DNA of 7,053 nucleotides from JANPCX01 sp046094425 (lineage in GTDB: Bacteria; Pseudomonadota; Gammaproteobacteria; Burkholderiales; Burkholderiaceae_C): contig JBJTHI010000059.1 in assembly GCA_046094425.1 (NCBI GenBank), forward strand, positions 1-7,053, read 5' to 3'. The notes under the pieces were generated by a model. The model was given only the letters and a program-made list of their open reading frames with translations, was not told the origin of the DNA and did no database searches. Made by a program: the position numbers and the translations under genes. Shown one piece after another: positions 1-6,004 of the stretch (positions are counted from its first letter, which is position 1; the number at the start of each line of letters is the position of its first letter).

Positions 1-1
1 A

Positions 2-118
2 ATCCTACAAATCTTGAGCTTGACCATGTTCGAAACAACCCCAATAAATCAACTACTTACGCAACCCTCAACCAATTCGGACGCCAAAATCGACCCTCAA
101 CAGCTCGCTCTCCTCTGA
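2..118 (+). pseudogene. C-terminal end of an IS4-type transposase, cut by the window edge
   Basis: An open frame enters from the left edge and ends at TGA 116-118, giving 38 residues. It begins ILQILSLTMFETTPINQLL and ends in a Gln-Leu-rich tail (PQQLALL). From memory of the family, many IS4-family transposases end with an ILQ-LS-T-FE-TPI block followed by a short variable stretch and a QL-LF type tail, so this is probably the last part of such a gene. The catalytic DDE residues would lie outside the window, so it cannot be told whether the element is intact. The stretch is about 45% GC by hand count, lower than the genes to its right, which fits a mobile element. A second frame (1-147) is also open but has no recognisable content. 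The IS end should lie shortly after the stop; no terminal inverted repeat can be confirmed from one end only. Confidence 0.5.
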
Positions 119-167
119 AAAACGTTGGGACACTACTGATCGAGTAACTAAGTTACATCGTCAAATC

Positions 168-195
168 AAAAAAAGAGGCCCCAGCGAGGCCTCTT
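168..195 (-). terminator. Rho-independent terminator after the small OmpA-like gene
   Basis: Perfect 8-bp stem AAGAGGCC (173-180) and GGCCTCTT (188-195) with a 7-base loop. Read on the minus strand, the hairpin runs directly into a U-rich run (complement of the A tract 168-174). It lies 21 bases beyond the stop of the minus-strand gene ending at 217, so it ends that transcript and may also insulate it from the IS element on the left. Confidence 0.85.
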
Positions 196-216
196 GTCCA
201 AAAGAAGAACGCTGGG

Positions 217-726
217 TCAACGCAAGCGCAACTCCACACGCCGTGCTTCTTGATCGTCAGCACCACCGGTGGTCAATTCGGGGCGGCTCATCACCAAACG
301 ATCAGGTGATACGCCATAGGACTCCAGCGCATGGCGCACAGCAAAAGCACGGCGTTTGGCCAGGTCGGCATTCATTTGGGGGTTGCCTGTGGCGTCGTGG
401 AAGCCAGAAATCAACACCGACACGCCATTTTGTGCGCGGGCCGCATCGGCCACACGGGCCAGTACTGCATCACTGCCTGCAGGCAAGGCATCGGATCCCA
501 CGGCGAAGTAAAGTTTTTCGGGTGGCGCAAAACCGGCCTCTGCCGCAGCAGAAGTGGGCATGGATGTCGGCATGGCTGCGGTTGCAGACTCGGTTGCAGA
601 AGACCCCGATGGTGTGCCTGCGAGCCTGCTCAGTGCCAGGGCCAACACACCCACCACCACCAAACCAATCACACCTGCCACCACCGCCAAACCGTAGCGG
701 GTTGCGTCATCGTCGTTGCTGCTCAT
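217..726 (-). CDS. Small membrane-anchored OmpA-like domain protein
   Basis: Protein of 169 residues. A short acidic N-terminus (residues 1-10) is followed by one hydrophobic helix (about 11-34), a Pro/Ala/Ser/Thr-rich linker (about 36-70), and an OmpA C-terminal-like domain (about 71-169). The expected layout is an inner-membrane anchor with the domain in the periplasm, where OmpA-like domains bind the diaminopimelate of peptidoglycan. The usual binding pair is present: Asp111 in GFHDATG and Arg126 in the N-x2-LA-x2-RA helix. The motif reads GFHD where the family usually has GHTD. The helix has no acidic residue, so it is not a MotB/TolR-type proton channel subunit. Start at ATG 726 is supported by AAGGA seven bases upstream. 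The domain is closely related to the C-terminal extension of the hppA product just upstream on the same strand, so the two probably share origin and perhaps location. The exact function is unknown. Confidence 0.85.
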   Translation of the reverse strand: MSSNDDDATRYGLAVVAGVIGLVVVGVLALALSRLAGTPSGSSATESATAAMPTSMPTSAAAEAGFAPPEKLYFAVGSDALPAGSDAVLARVADAARAQNGVSVLISGFHDATGNPQMNADLAKRRAFAVRHALESYGVSPDRLVMSRPELTTGGADDQEARRVELRLR

Positions 727-1033
727 GCCTGCGTCCTTGAAGTGCTTTAAAGCCGCGCATTCTAGTAGGCGAACATGACTGATTTCTTCAATTCAGCAAC
801 CATTGGCCTTGCGAGGCAAAGCAGGTGAATCTATTGGGCCAGGTTGCCGCGTTCCTGGCATGCGCTGTGCGCCGCAGACTGCCCATGCCTTGAGTGAAAG
901 CCCTCGTCGATCACCATCCTTTTTGCTTTTTTGTGCCGCCTCACCGCTGCTCAGGCAGCGCCCCCATCATGGGTGGACATGACTGATCTGTTTCGACTGT
1001 GCTGCTTTCTTTCGCTGAATCGAATGGCGGAAA
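727..1033. other. Intergenic region between hppA and the small OmpA-like gene
   Basis: About 300 bases without a convincing gene on either strand; the short open frames lack a ribosome binding site or recognisable content. The part next to 726 should hold the promoter of the small OmpA-like gene, because hppA ends in its own hairpin. The best minus-strand candidate is weak: TTGAAG (791-786) with an 18-base spacer and TACTAG (767-762). An 11-base direct repeat, ACATGACTGAT, occurs at 773-783 and 977-987. A T-rich patch lies near 918-935. Nothing else is recognised. Confidence 0.5.
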
Positions 1034-1061
1034 CAACAAAGGGCCAGAAGGCCCTGTGTTG
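1034..1061 (-). terminator. Hairpin terminator after hppA
   Basis: A 12-bp stem with one mismatch (1034-1045 paired with 1050-1061) and a 4-base loop. Its core is AGGGCC/GGCCCT. On the minus strand it continues as a moderately T-rich TTTGTTGTTT. It lies 24 bases beyond the hppA stop. The U tract is interrupted, so termination may be incomplete and some read-through into the small OmpA-like gene is possible. Confidence 0.7.
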
Positions 1062-1085
1062 ATTTCTCAAATGGGGTGCTTCAAC

Positions 1086-3539
1086 TCACTTCAGCACCAC
1101 CTCCACGCGCCGTGCCTCGGCCGCACTGCCGCTGCCTTGGGTTTGCTCGGGTTTCTTCATCTCTACCTTGTCTTCCGCCACACCCAGGGCTTTGAGTGTG
1201 TCGCGCACCATGAGGGCGCGCTCTTTGGCAAGTTCGGCGTTTTTAGCGGGGTCACCGGTGGCGTCGTGGAAGCCGCTGATCACAGCCATCTTGCCTGCAC
1301 CCACACCTTGCACCACGTCAGACAAGGCCTTGCCAGCCTCAGCAGGCAGCGCGCTGGAGCCACTGGCGAAAAAGAACTTCACCACGCCGTTTTCAATACG
1401 CACGGAAGGACCATCTGTAGCAGCCGCAGCGGCAACCACAGGAGTTTGCACGGCAGTGACCACAGGGGCTTTGGTCACCACGCCAGGCAACAGCGGCACG
1501 ATGAGCAAGGCCACGATGTTGATGATTTTGATTAGCGGGTTGACCGCAGGGCCCGCCGTGTCTTTGTAGGGGTCGCCCACGGTGTCGCCTGTCACCGCAG
1601 CCTTGTGTGCATCACTGCCTTTACCGCCGTGGTGGCCATCTTCAATGTATTTTTTGGCGTTGTCCCAAGCACCGCCACCGGTACACATGGAGATGGCGAC
1701 AAACAAACCGGTCACGATGGTGCCCATCAAGAGGCCACCCAAAGCCGCTGGGCCGAGCAAGAGGCCGACCAAAATCGGCACCACCACGGGCAACAGGCTC
1801 GGCACGATCATTTCTTTGATGGCCGCAGAAGTGAGCATGTCCACCGCTTTGCCGTATTCCGGCTTGCCGCTGCCGTCCATGATGCCCTTGATGTCGCGGA
1901 ACTGGCGGCGCACTTCCACCACCACGGCACCGGCAGCGCGGCCCACGGCCTCCATCGCCATGGCACCGAAGAGGTAAGGAATGAGGCCGCCAATAAAGAG
2001 GCCCACGATCACCTTGGGGTCGCTCAAATCAAAACTCACCGACAAACCCCGGCCTTCCAGCGAGTGGGTGTAGTCGGCAAACAGCACCAGGGCTGCCAGG
2101 CCCGCCGAACCAATCGCATAACCCTTGGTCACGGCTTTGGTGGTGTTGCCCACGGCGTCCAGCGGGTCGGTGATGTCGCGCACGCTCTTGGGCAGCTCCG
2201 ACATTTCGGCAATGCCGCCTGCGTTGTCGGTGATGGGGCCGTAGGCGTCCAAGGCCACCACAATGCCAGCCATGCTCAACATGGACGTGGCAGCCACTGC
2301 AATGCCGTAAAGACCGGCCAATTGATAAGACACCAAAATGCCCACGCACACGAACAGCACCGGCCAAGCGGTAGAGCGCATGGACACACCCAAACCTGCG
2401 ATGATGTTGGTGCCGTGGCCAGTGGTCGAGGCTTGTGCAATGTGTTGCACGGGCGAATACTGGGTGCCGGTGTAGAACTCAGTGATCCACACCAAAGCGG
2501 CGGTGAGAACCAGGCCCACGGCACAAGCACCAAAGAGGGCAGACGCCGACACAGCGGCACCCGAGGTCAGCGTGACAGCTTGTGGGAACAGCCACTGGGT
2601 GACGAAATAAAACGCCACCAAGGAGAGCACGCCCGATACCGCCAAGCCTTTGTAAAGCGCGGGCATGACGTTCTTCATGCCTGGGCTGGCTTTGACGAAG
2701 TAGCAGCCAATGATGGAAGCAATGATGGACACGCCGCCCAGCATCAGCGGGTACAGCACCGCTTGCATGGCTGCACTGGAAACCACCAGCGCGCCCAAGG
2801 CCATGGTGGCGATCAAAGTGACAGCATAGGTCTCGAACAAGTCGGCGGCCATGCCCGCGCAGTCGCCCACGTTGTCGCCCACGTTGTCGGCGATCACGGC
2901 CGGGTTGCGGGGGTCGTCTTCGGGGATACCGGCTTCCACTTTGCCCACCAGGTCGGCACCCACGTCAGCGCCCTTGGTGAAAATGCCGCCGCCCAAACGG
3001 GCGAAGATGGAGATCAACGAAGCACCAAACGCAAAACCCAGCAGCGGCTTGAGTGTGGCGGCCAAAGTCGCGCCTGGCGCGGCGTTGCCCGTGAGGTACA
3101 TCAAGCAAGCCGTTACGCCCAAGAGGCCCAAGCCCACCACCAACATCCCGGTGATGGCGCCGCCCTTGAAGGCGACGTCCAGCGCCTGTGCCATGCCTTG
3201 GGTGGCGGCTTGGGCGGTGCGCACATTGGCGCGCACCGACACATTCATGCCGATGAAACCGCAAGCGCCGGAGAGCACTGCGCCCACGACAAAACCGATC
3301 GCGGTGGTTTTATCCAGAAAGATGGCAATCAACACCGTGAGCACCACGCCCACGATGGCAATGGTTTTGTACTGGCGGGCCAAATAAGCGGCCGCACCTT
3401 GTTGAATGGCACCGGCAATTTCCTGCATGCGCGCATTGCCAGCGCTTTGAGACAAGATCCAGCTGCGCTGGACAAAACCATAGATGACTGCGGCCAGTCC
3501 GCAGGCCAGCGCCACATAAAGCGCTATTTGGGTGGACAT
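1086..3539 (-). CDS. hppA: K+-independent H+-translocating membrane pyrophosphatase with C-terminal OmpA-like domain
   Basis: Integral inner-membrane pump that couples hydrolysis of pyrophosphate to proton export. The protein has 817 residues. Core motifs are all present: DVGADLVGKVE (192-202), EDDPRNPA (207-214), DNVGDNVGD (218-226), GNTTKAVTKG (464-473), GGAWDNAKKYIE (622-633) and DTVGDPYKDTAGPA (652-665). Lys468 and Thr471 occupy the positions that mark the K+-independent, proton-pumping subfamily (Ala and Gly/Ala in K+-dependent enzymes). The usual enzyme ends soon after the last helix, here about residue 686. This one continues through an Ala/Val/Thr/Pro-rich linker (about 687-712) into an OmpA-like domain (about 713-817) with Asp759 and Arg774 at the peptidoglycan-binding positions. 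Start at ATG 3539 is supported by AGGAG six bases upstream. The gene is divergent from the soluble pyrophosphatase ppa. No frameshift or missing catalytic motif was seen. Confidence 0.97.
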   Translation of the reverse strand: MSTQIALYVALACGLAAVIYGFVQRSWILSQSAGNARMQEIAGAIQQGAAAYLARQYKTIAIVGVVLTVLIAIFLDKTTAIGFVVGAVLSGACGFIGMNVSVRANVRTAQAATQGMAQALDVAFKGGAITGMLVVGLGLLGVTACLMYLTGNAAPGATLAATLKPLLGFAFGASLISIFARLGGGIFTKGADVGADLVGKVEAGIPEDDPRNPAVIADNVGDNVGDCAGMAADLFETYAVTLIATMALGALVVSSAAMQAVLYPLMLGGVSIIASIIGCYFVKASPGMKNVMPALYKGLAVSGVLSLVAFYFVTQWLFPQAVTLTSGAAVSASALFGACAVGLVLTAALVWITEFYTGTQYSPVQHIAQASTTGHGTNIIAGLGVSMRSTAWPVLFVCVGILVSYQLAGLYGIAVAATSMLSMAGIVVALDAYGPITDNAGGIAEMSELPKSVRDITDPLDAVGNTTKAVTKGYAIGSAGLAALVLFADYTHSLEGRGLSVSFDLSDPKVIVGLFIGGLIPYLFGAMAMEAVGRAAGAVVVEVRRQFRDIKGIMDGSGKPEYGKAVDMLTSAAIKEMIVPSLLPVVVPILVGLLLGPAALGGLLMGTIVTGLFVAISMCTGGGAWDNAKKYIEDGHHGGKGSDAHKAAVTGDTVGDPYKDTAGPAVNPLIKIINIVALLIVPLLPGVVTKAPVVTAVQTPVVAAAAATDGPSVRIENGVVKFFFASGSSALPAEAGKALSDVVQGVGAGKMAVISGFHDATGDPAKNAELAKERALMVRDTLKALGVAEDKVEMKKPEQTQGSGSAAEARRVEVVLK
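1089..1409 (-). other. OmpA-like C-terminal domain fused to HppA
   Basis: Codes for residues 711-817 of the hppA product. The segment has the OmpA-like order: beta strand VKFFFASGSSALP, first helix, ISGFHDATG, the N-x2-LA-x2-RA helix, and a final EARRVEVVLK strand. Against the small protein at 217-726, the 64 residues from ISGFHDATG to the end align without gaps, with 35 identities by hand count. DNA identity includes a 16-base exact match, TGGCGTCGTGGAAGCC, at 1259-1274 and 390-405 on the plus strand. In solved plant and Thermotoga enzymes both termini face away from the cytoplasm, so this domain is inferred to be periplasmic. Confidence 0.9.
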
Positions 3540-3623
3540 CAGGGTCTCCTTTTTTAGTTCATCAACGGGAGCGATGAAAGGGCACGGTCTGACGCCCGCG
3601 CGGTCGCTTCATCTGCCGGGCGC

Positions 3624-3652
3624 ATCCTACGGGGTGAAATAGGTCAAAGCAA
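3624..3652 (-). promoter_or_regulatory. Candidate hppA promoter
   Basis: Minus-strand TTGCTT (3652-3647) and TAGGAT (3629-3624) are separated by 17 bases and lie about 85 bases before the hppA start. Matches to the sigma-70 consensus are 3/6 and 4/6, so this is only the best-looking candidate in the divergent region. A TTGACC also lies here (3645-3640) but has no well-spaced -10 partner. Confidence 0.25.
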
Positions 3653-3730
3653 TGTCAGCGGCCTGGTGTTTACCAGTGGTTTCGGGCTGGTTCTTGATGG
3701 GCTTGCCCAGGAGGGGCGCAGGCTCGCCGT

Positions 3731-3736
3731 TAAAAT
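3731..3736 (+). promoter_or_regulatory. Candidate -10 element for ppa
   Basis: TAAAAT matches the sigma-70 -10 consensus at five of six positions and lies 31 bases before the ppa ATG, which would leave a short leader of roughly 25 bases. No good -35 is seen at 16-18 bases upstream; TTGCCC at 3703-3708 is too far away at 22 bases. Confidence 0.35.
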
Positions 3737-3767
3737 CAGGGTTCTCCCGAATCATCACGAGACTGAC

Positions 3768-4301
3768 ATGAGTTTGCATAACGTCCCCCCTGGTAAAAAA
3801 GCCCCCGACGAATTCAACGTCATCATCGAAATTCCGATGAATGCCGACCCGATCAAGTACGAGGTAGACAAAGAAACCGGTGCCCTGTTTGTGGATCGTT
3901 TCATGACCACCGCCATGCACTACCCCTGCAACTACGGTTACATCCCGCAAACCTTGGCGGACGATGGTGACCCAGTGGATGTGTTGGTCATCACGCCATA
4001 TGCGCTGACCCCCGGCGTGGTCGTCACTTGCCGTCCCATCGGCGTGCTGATGATGGACGACGAAGCCGGTGGTGACGCCAAACTGCTGGCCGTGCCCATC
4101 GACAAAGTGCTGCCCATTTACAGCCACTGGCAAAAACCCGAAGACATCAACCAAATGCGCCTCAAGGCCATCCAGCATTTCTTTGAGCACTACAAAGATT
4201 TGGAAGCAGGCAAGTGGGTCAAGGTGAAGGGCTGGGAAGGCCCACAAGCGGCCAAAGACGAAATCACCAACGGCATCGCTGCTTACCTCAAAAACAAGTG
4301 A
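3768..4301 (+). CDS. ppa: Soluble inorganic pyrophosphatase, family I
   Basis: Cytoplasmic Mg2+-dependent enzyme that hydrolyses pyrophosphate to two phosphates, pulling biosynthetic reactions such as nucleic acid synthesis and amino acid activation forward. The product has 177 residues, the usual size for bacterial family I. The signature DGDPVDVLV is at 66-74. The active-site set known from the E. coli enzyme is present with an offset of one: Glu21, Lys30, Glu32, Arg44, Tyr56, Asp66, Asp68, Asp71, Asp98, Asp103, Lys105, Tyr142 and Lys143. The frame is open upstream to 3666, but homology begins at the ATG at 3768 and a -10-like TAAAAT lies inside the extension, so 3768 is chosen. The ribosome binding site is weak (ACGAGA). 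It is divergent from hppA, which uses the same substrate to pump protons, and is followed by yaaA after only 2 bases. Confidence 0.97.
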   Translation: MSLHNVPPGKKAPDEFNVIIEIPMNADPIKYEVDKETGALFVDRFMTTAMHYPCNYGYIPQTLADDGDPVDVLVITPYALTPGVVVTCRPIGVLMMDDEAGGDAKLLAVPIDKVLPIYSHWQKPEDINQMRLKAIQHFFEHYKDLEAGKWVKVKGWEGPQAAKDEITNGIAAYLKNK

Positions 4302-4303
4302 GC

Positions 4304-5080
4304 ATGTTGCTGCTGTTGTCACCAGCCAAGTCGCTGGACTTTGACACACCGCACGCCGTCAAACGACCCACCCAGCCCTTGTTTGTAGAGCAAGCGGCGC
4401 AGTTGGTGGCGAAGCTGAAAACACTCTCGGTGGGTGACGTGGCCGCGCTCATGGATTTGTCCGAGCCACTGGCAGCGCTCAACGTGGGCCGCTATGCGCT
4501 GTGGTCAGACAAGGCCACTGCCAAAAACAGCAAACCCGCGCTGCTGGCCTTCAATGGCGATGTGTACGAAGGCCTGCAAGCCGCTACCCTGAGCGCGGAC
4601 GACTTGGCTTGGGCGCAGCAGCATGTGGCGATTCTGTCTGGCCTCTATGGGGTGCTGCGGCCTTTGGATCGCTTGCAGCCCTATCGGCTAGAGATGGGCA
4701 CGGCCTTGGCGACAAAACAAGGAAAAAACCTCTACGCCTATTGGGGCGACTTGCTCTGCGAATACTTGAACGGCAGGCTCGTTGGCGAACGCCAACCGGT
4801 GATCGTCAACCTGGCTTCGCAAGAGTATTTCAAAGCCGTGGACAGACCCAGCCTGAAAGCGCGTGTGGTGGAGTGTGTGTTTGAAGACTACAAGGGCGGG
4901 CGCTACAAAATCATCAGCTTCTTTGCCAAACGCGCGCGCGGTTTGATGGCACGTTTTGTGATTGAGCACCGGCTCACCCAAGTCAAACAATTGCAGCGGT
5001 TTGACAGCGAGGGTTATGCGTTTGATTCGCAGGCGTCTGAGCCCAACCGCTTGGTGTTTCGTCGACGTTTGGCCGATTGA
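4304..5080 (+). CDS. yaaA: YaaA/UPF0246 peroxide-stress protein
   Basis: Product of 258 residues, the same length as E. coli YaaA. E. coli YaaA is induced by OxyR under hydrogen peroxide and lowers free intracellular iron, limiting Fenton damage; DNA binding has been reported for the family. Family motifs seen: LLSPAKSLDF (4-13), LLAFNGDVYEGL (80-91), ILSGLYGVLRPLDRLQPYRL (110-129), YAYWGDLL (144-151), VNLASQEYFKAV (168-179), FEDYKGGRYKIISFFAKRAR (193-212) and FDSEGYAFD (233-241). An in-frame extension back to 4214 overlaps ppa and has no family content, so ATG 4304 is chosen. It starts 2 bases after the ppa stop and lacks a clear ribosome binding site, which suggests translation coupled to ppa. 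No OxyR site could be recognised upstream. The role in this organism is by family membership only. Confidence 0.95.
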   Translation: MLLLLSPAKSLDFDTPHAVKRPTQPLFVEQAAQLVAKLKTLSVGDVAALMDLSEPLAALNVGRYALWSDKATAKNSKPALLAFNGDVYEGLQAATLSADDLAWAQQHVAILSGLYGVLRPLDRLQPYRLEMGTALATKQGKNLYAYWGDLLCEYLNGRLVGERQPVIVNLASQEYFKAVDRPSLKARVVECVFEDYKGGRYKIISFFAKRARGLMARFVIEHRLTQVKQLQRFDSEGYAFDSQASEPNRLVFRRRLAD

Positions 5081-5128
5081 AGCACCTGCGGCAGAATTCC
5101 AGCGCCTAGACCGTTAGGAATTTTGTCT

Positions 5129-5995
5129 GTGAACACCACCACTACTTCCACACAAGCCGTCACCCCCGAGCTGCGAGCCTGGATCGTGGCCCAGGCGCAA
5201 GCGGGTTGCACACCCGAAGCCGTGCTGGCCTCCATGCGCGCCAGCGGCTGGCAAGAAGCCGTGGCGGTACAAGCCCTGGAAGAAACTTTGCGTGGCCACT
5301 TGGTCGACCATGCCAAAGCCAATGGGCTGCCCCTGCCTGTGGTGGTGCCCGAGCCCTTGAGTTTGGATGGGCCTTGTGTGCTGAACGCTGGCGACCGCGA
5401 TGTTCAGGTACTCAGCCACATGGTGCTGCCGCGTGTGGTGATTTTTGGCAGTTTGCTCGCTACGGAAGAATGCGATGAACTGATGGCGCTGGCCGCGGCC
5501 CGGCTGGTGCGTTCAGAAACCGTGCAACTGGACACCGGCGGCAGCGAAGTGAACGAGGCCCGAACCAGCGAAGGCATGTTTTTTGGGCGCGAAGAAAACG
5601 CCTTGTGCGCGCGCATCGAGGCGCGCATTGCCGCACTGCTCAACTGGCCCTTGGTCAACGGTGAAGGCCTGCAAGTGCTGCGCTACCGTCCAGGAGCGGA
5701 ATACAAACCCCATTACGACTACTTCGATCCCGCCCACAGCGGCACCGCCAGCATTTTGAAGCGTGGCGGTCAGCGCGTGGCCAGTTTGGTGATCTACCTC
5801 AACACGCCGACCCGAGGCGGCTGCACCACCTTTCCCGACGCGAAGTTTGAAGTCGCCCCCATCAAAGGCAATGCGGTTTTCTTCAGCTACGACAGGCCCC
5901 ACCCCATGACCAAAACCCTGCACGGTGGCGCGCCGGTTTTGGAAGGGGAGAAATGGGTGGCGACCAAATGGTTGCGTGAAGGGCGGTTTGATTGA
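5129..5995 (+). CDS. 2-oxoglutarate/Fe(II)-dependent prolyl 4-hydroxylase-like oxygenase
   Basis: Product of 288 residues when started at GTG 5129. AGGAA at 5116-5120 lies 8 bases before this GTG, but only 2 bases before an in-frame TTG at 5123, so GTG is preferred. An N-terminal helical region (about 13-56, from PELRAWIVAQA through SGWQEAVAVQALEETL) resembles a small UBA-like helical fold. The C-terminal double-stranded beta-helix (about 100-285) has iron ligands His195 and Asp197 in HYDYFDP and His265 in TLHGGAPV, plus Lys275 for 2-oxoglutarate. The RTSEGMFF loop (145-152) is typical of prolyl 4-hydroxylases. Bacterial relatives hydroxylate proline in proteins (EF-Tu in Pseudomonas), but the substrate here is unknown. 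It follows yaaA by 48 bases with no terminator seen, so it is probably in the ppa-yaaA transcript. It needs iron and oxygen, the two things YaaA is linked to controlling. Confidence 0.92.
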   Translation: MNTTTTSTQAVTPELRAWIVAQAQAGCTPEAVLASMRASGWQEAVAVQALEETLRGHLVDHAKANGLPLPVVVPEPLSLDGPCVLNAGDRDVQVLSHMVLPRVVIFGSLLATEECDELMALAAARLVRSETVQLDTGGSEVNEARTSEGMFFGREENALCARIEARIAALLNWPLVNGEGLQVLRYRPGAEYKPHYDYFDPAHSGTASILKRGGQRVASLVIYLNTPTRGGCTTFPDAKFEVAPIKGNAVFFSYDRPHPMTKTLHGGAPVLEGEKWVATKWLREGRFD

Positions 5996-6004
5996 CCCGC
6001 GTCC

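Noticed and set aside
1..147. A second open frame at the left edge, ending in TAA at 145-147
   Set aside because: A DHV-N segment briefly suggested an HNH nuclease, but the needed pattern is absent and the frame 2-118 gives a better transposase-like C-terminus.
217..726. Reading the small OmpA-like protein as a MotB/ExbD-type stator
   Set aside because: The single helix contains no acidic residue for proton transfer, and no MotA/ExbB partner is nearby.
243..750. Two overlapping plus-strand open frames opposite the small OmpA-like gene
   Set aside because: Products are rich in His, Arg, Pro and Cys without domains. The minus strand has a good ribosome binding site, a terminator and a homologous domain.
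1086..1470. The HppA extension as an artefact of a frameshift joining two genes
   Set aside because: The linker and domain follow in frame without a disturbed stretch, and no start codon with a ribosome binding site was seen at the domain boundary.
1605..3557. A 650-codon open frame on the plus strand opposite hppA
   Set aside because: It lies wholly antisense to a gene with every family motif intact. Its product is His/Gly/Gln-rich low-complexity sequence, as expected from the complement of GC-biased codons, and has no recognisable domain.
3666..3767. 34-residue N-terminal extension of Ppa
   Set aside because: It has no counterpart in family I enzymes and covers the likely ppa -10 element; the ATG at 3768 gives the standard length.
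4214..4303. 30-residue N-terminal extension of YaaA
   Set aside because: It lies inside ppa in another frame, and the start at 4304 gives exactly the family length.
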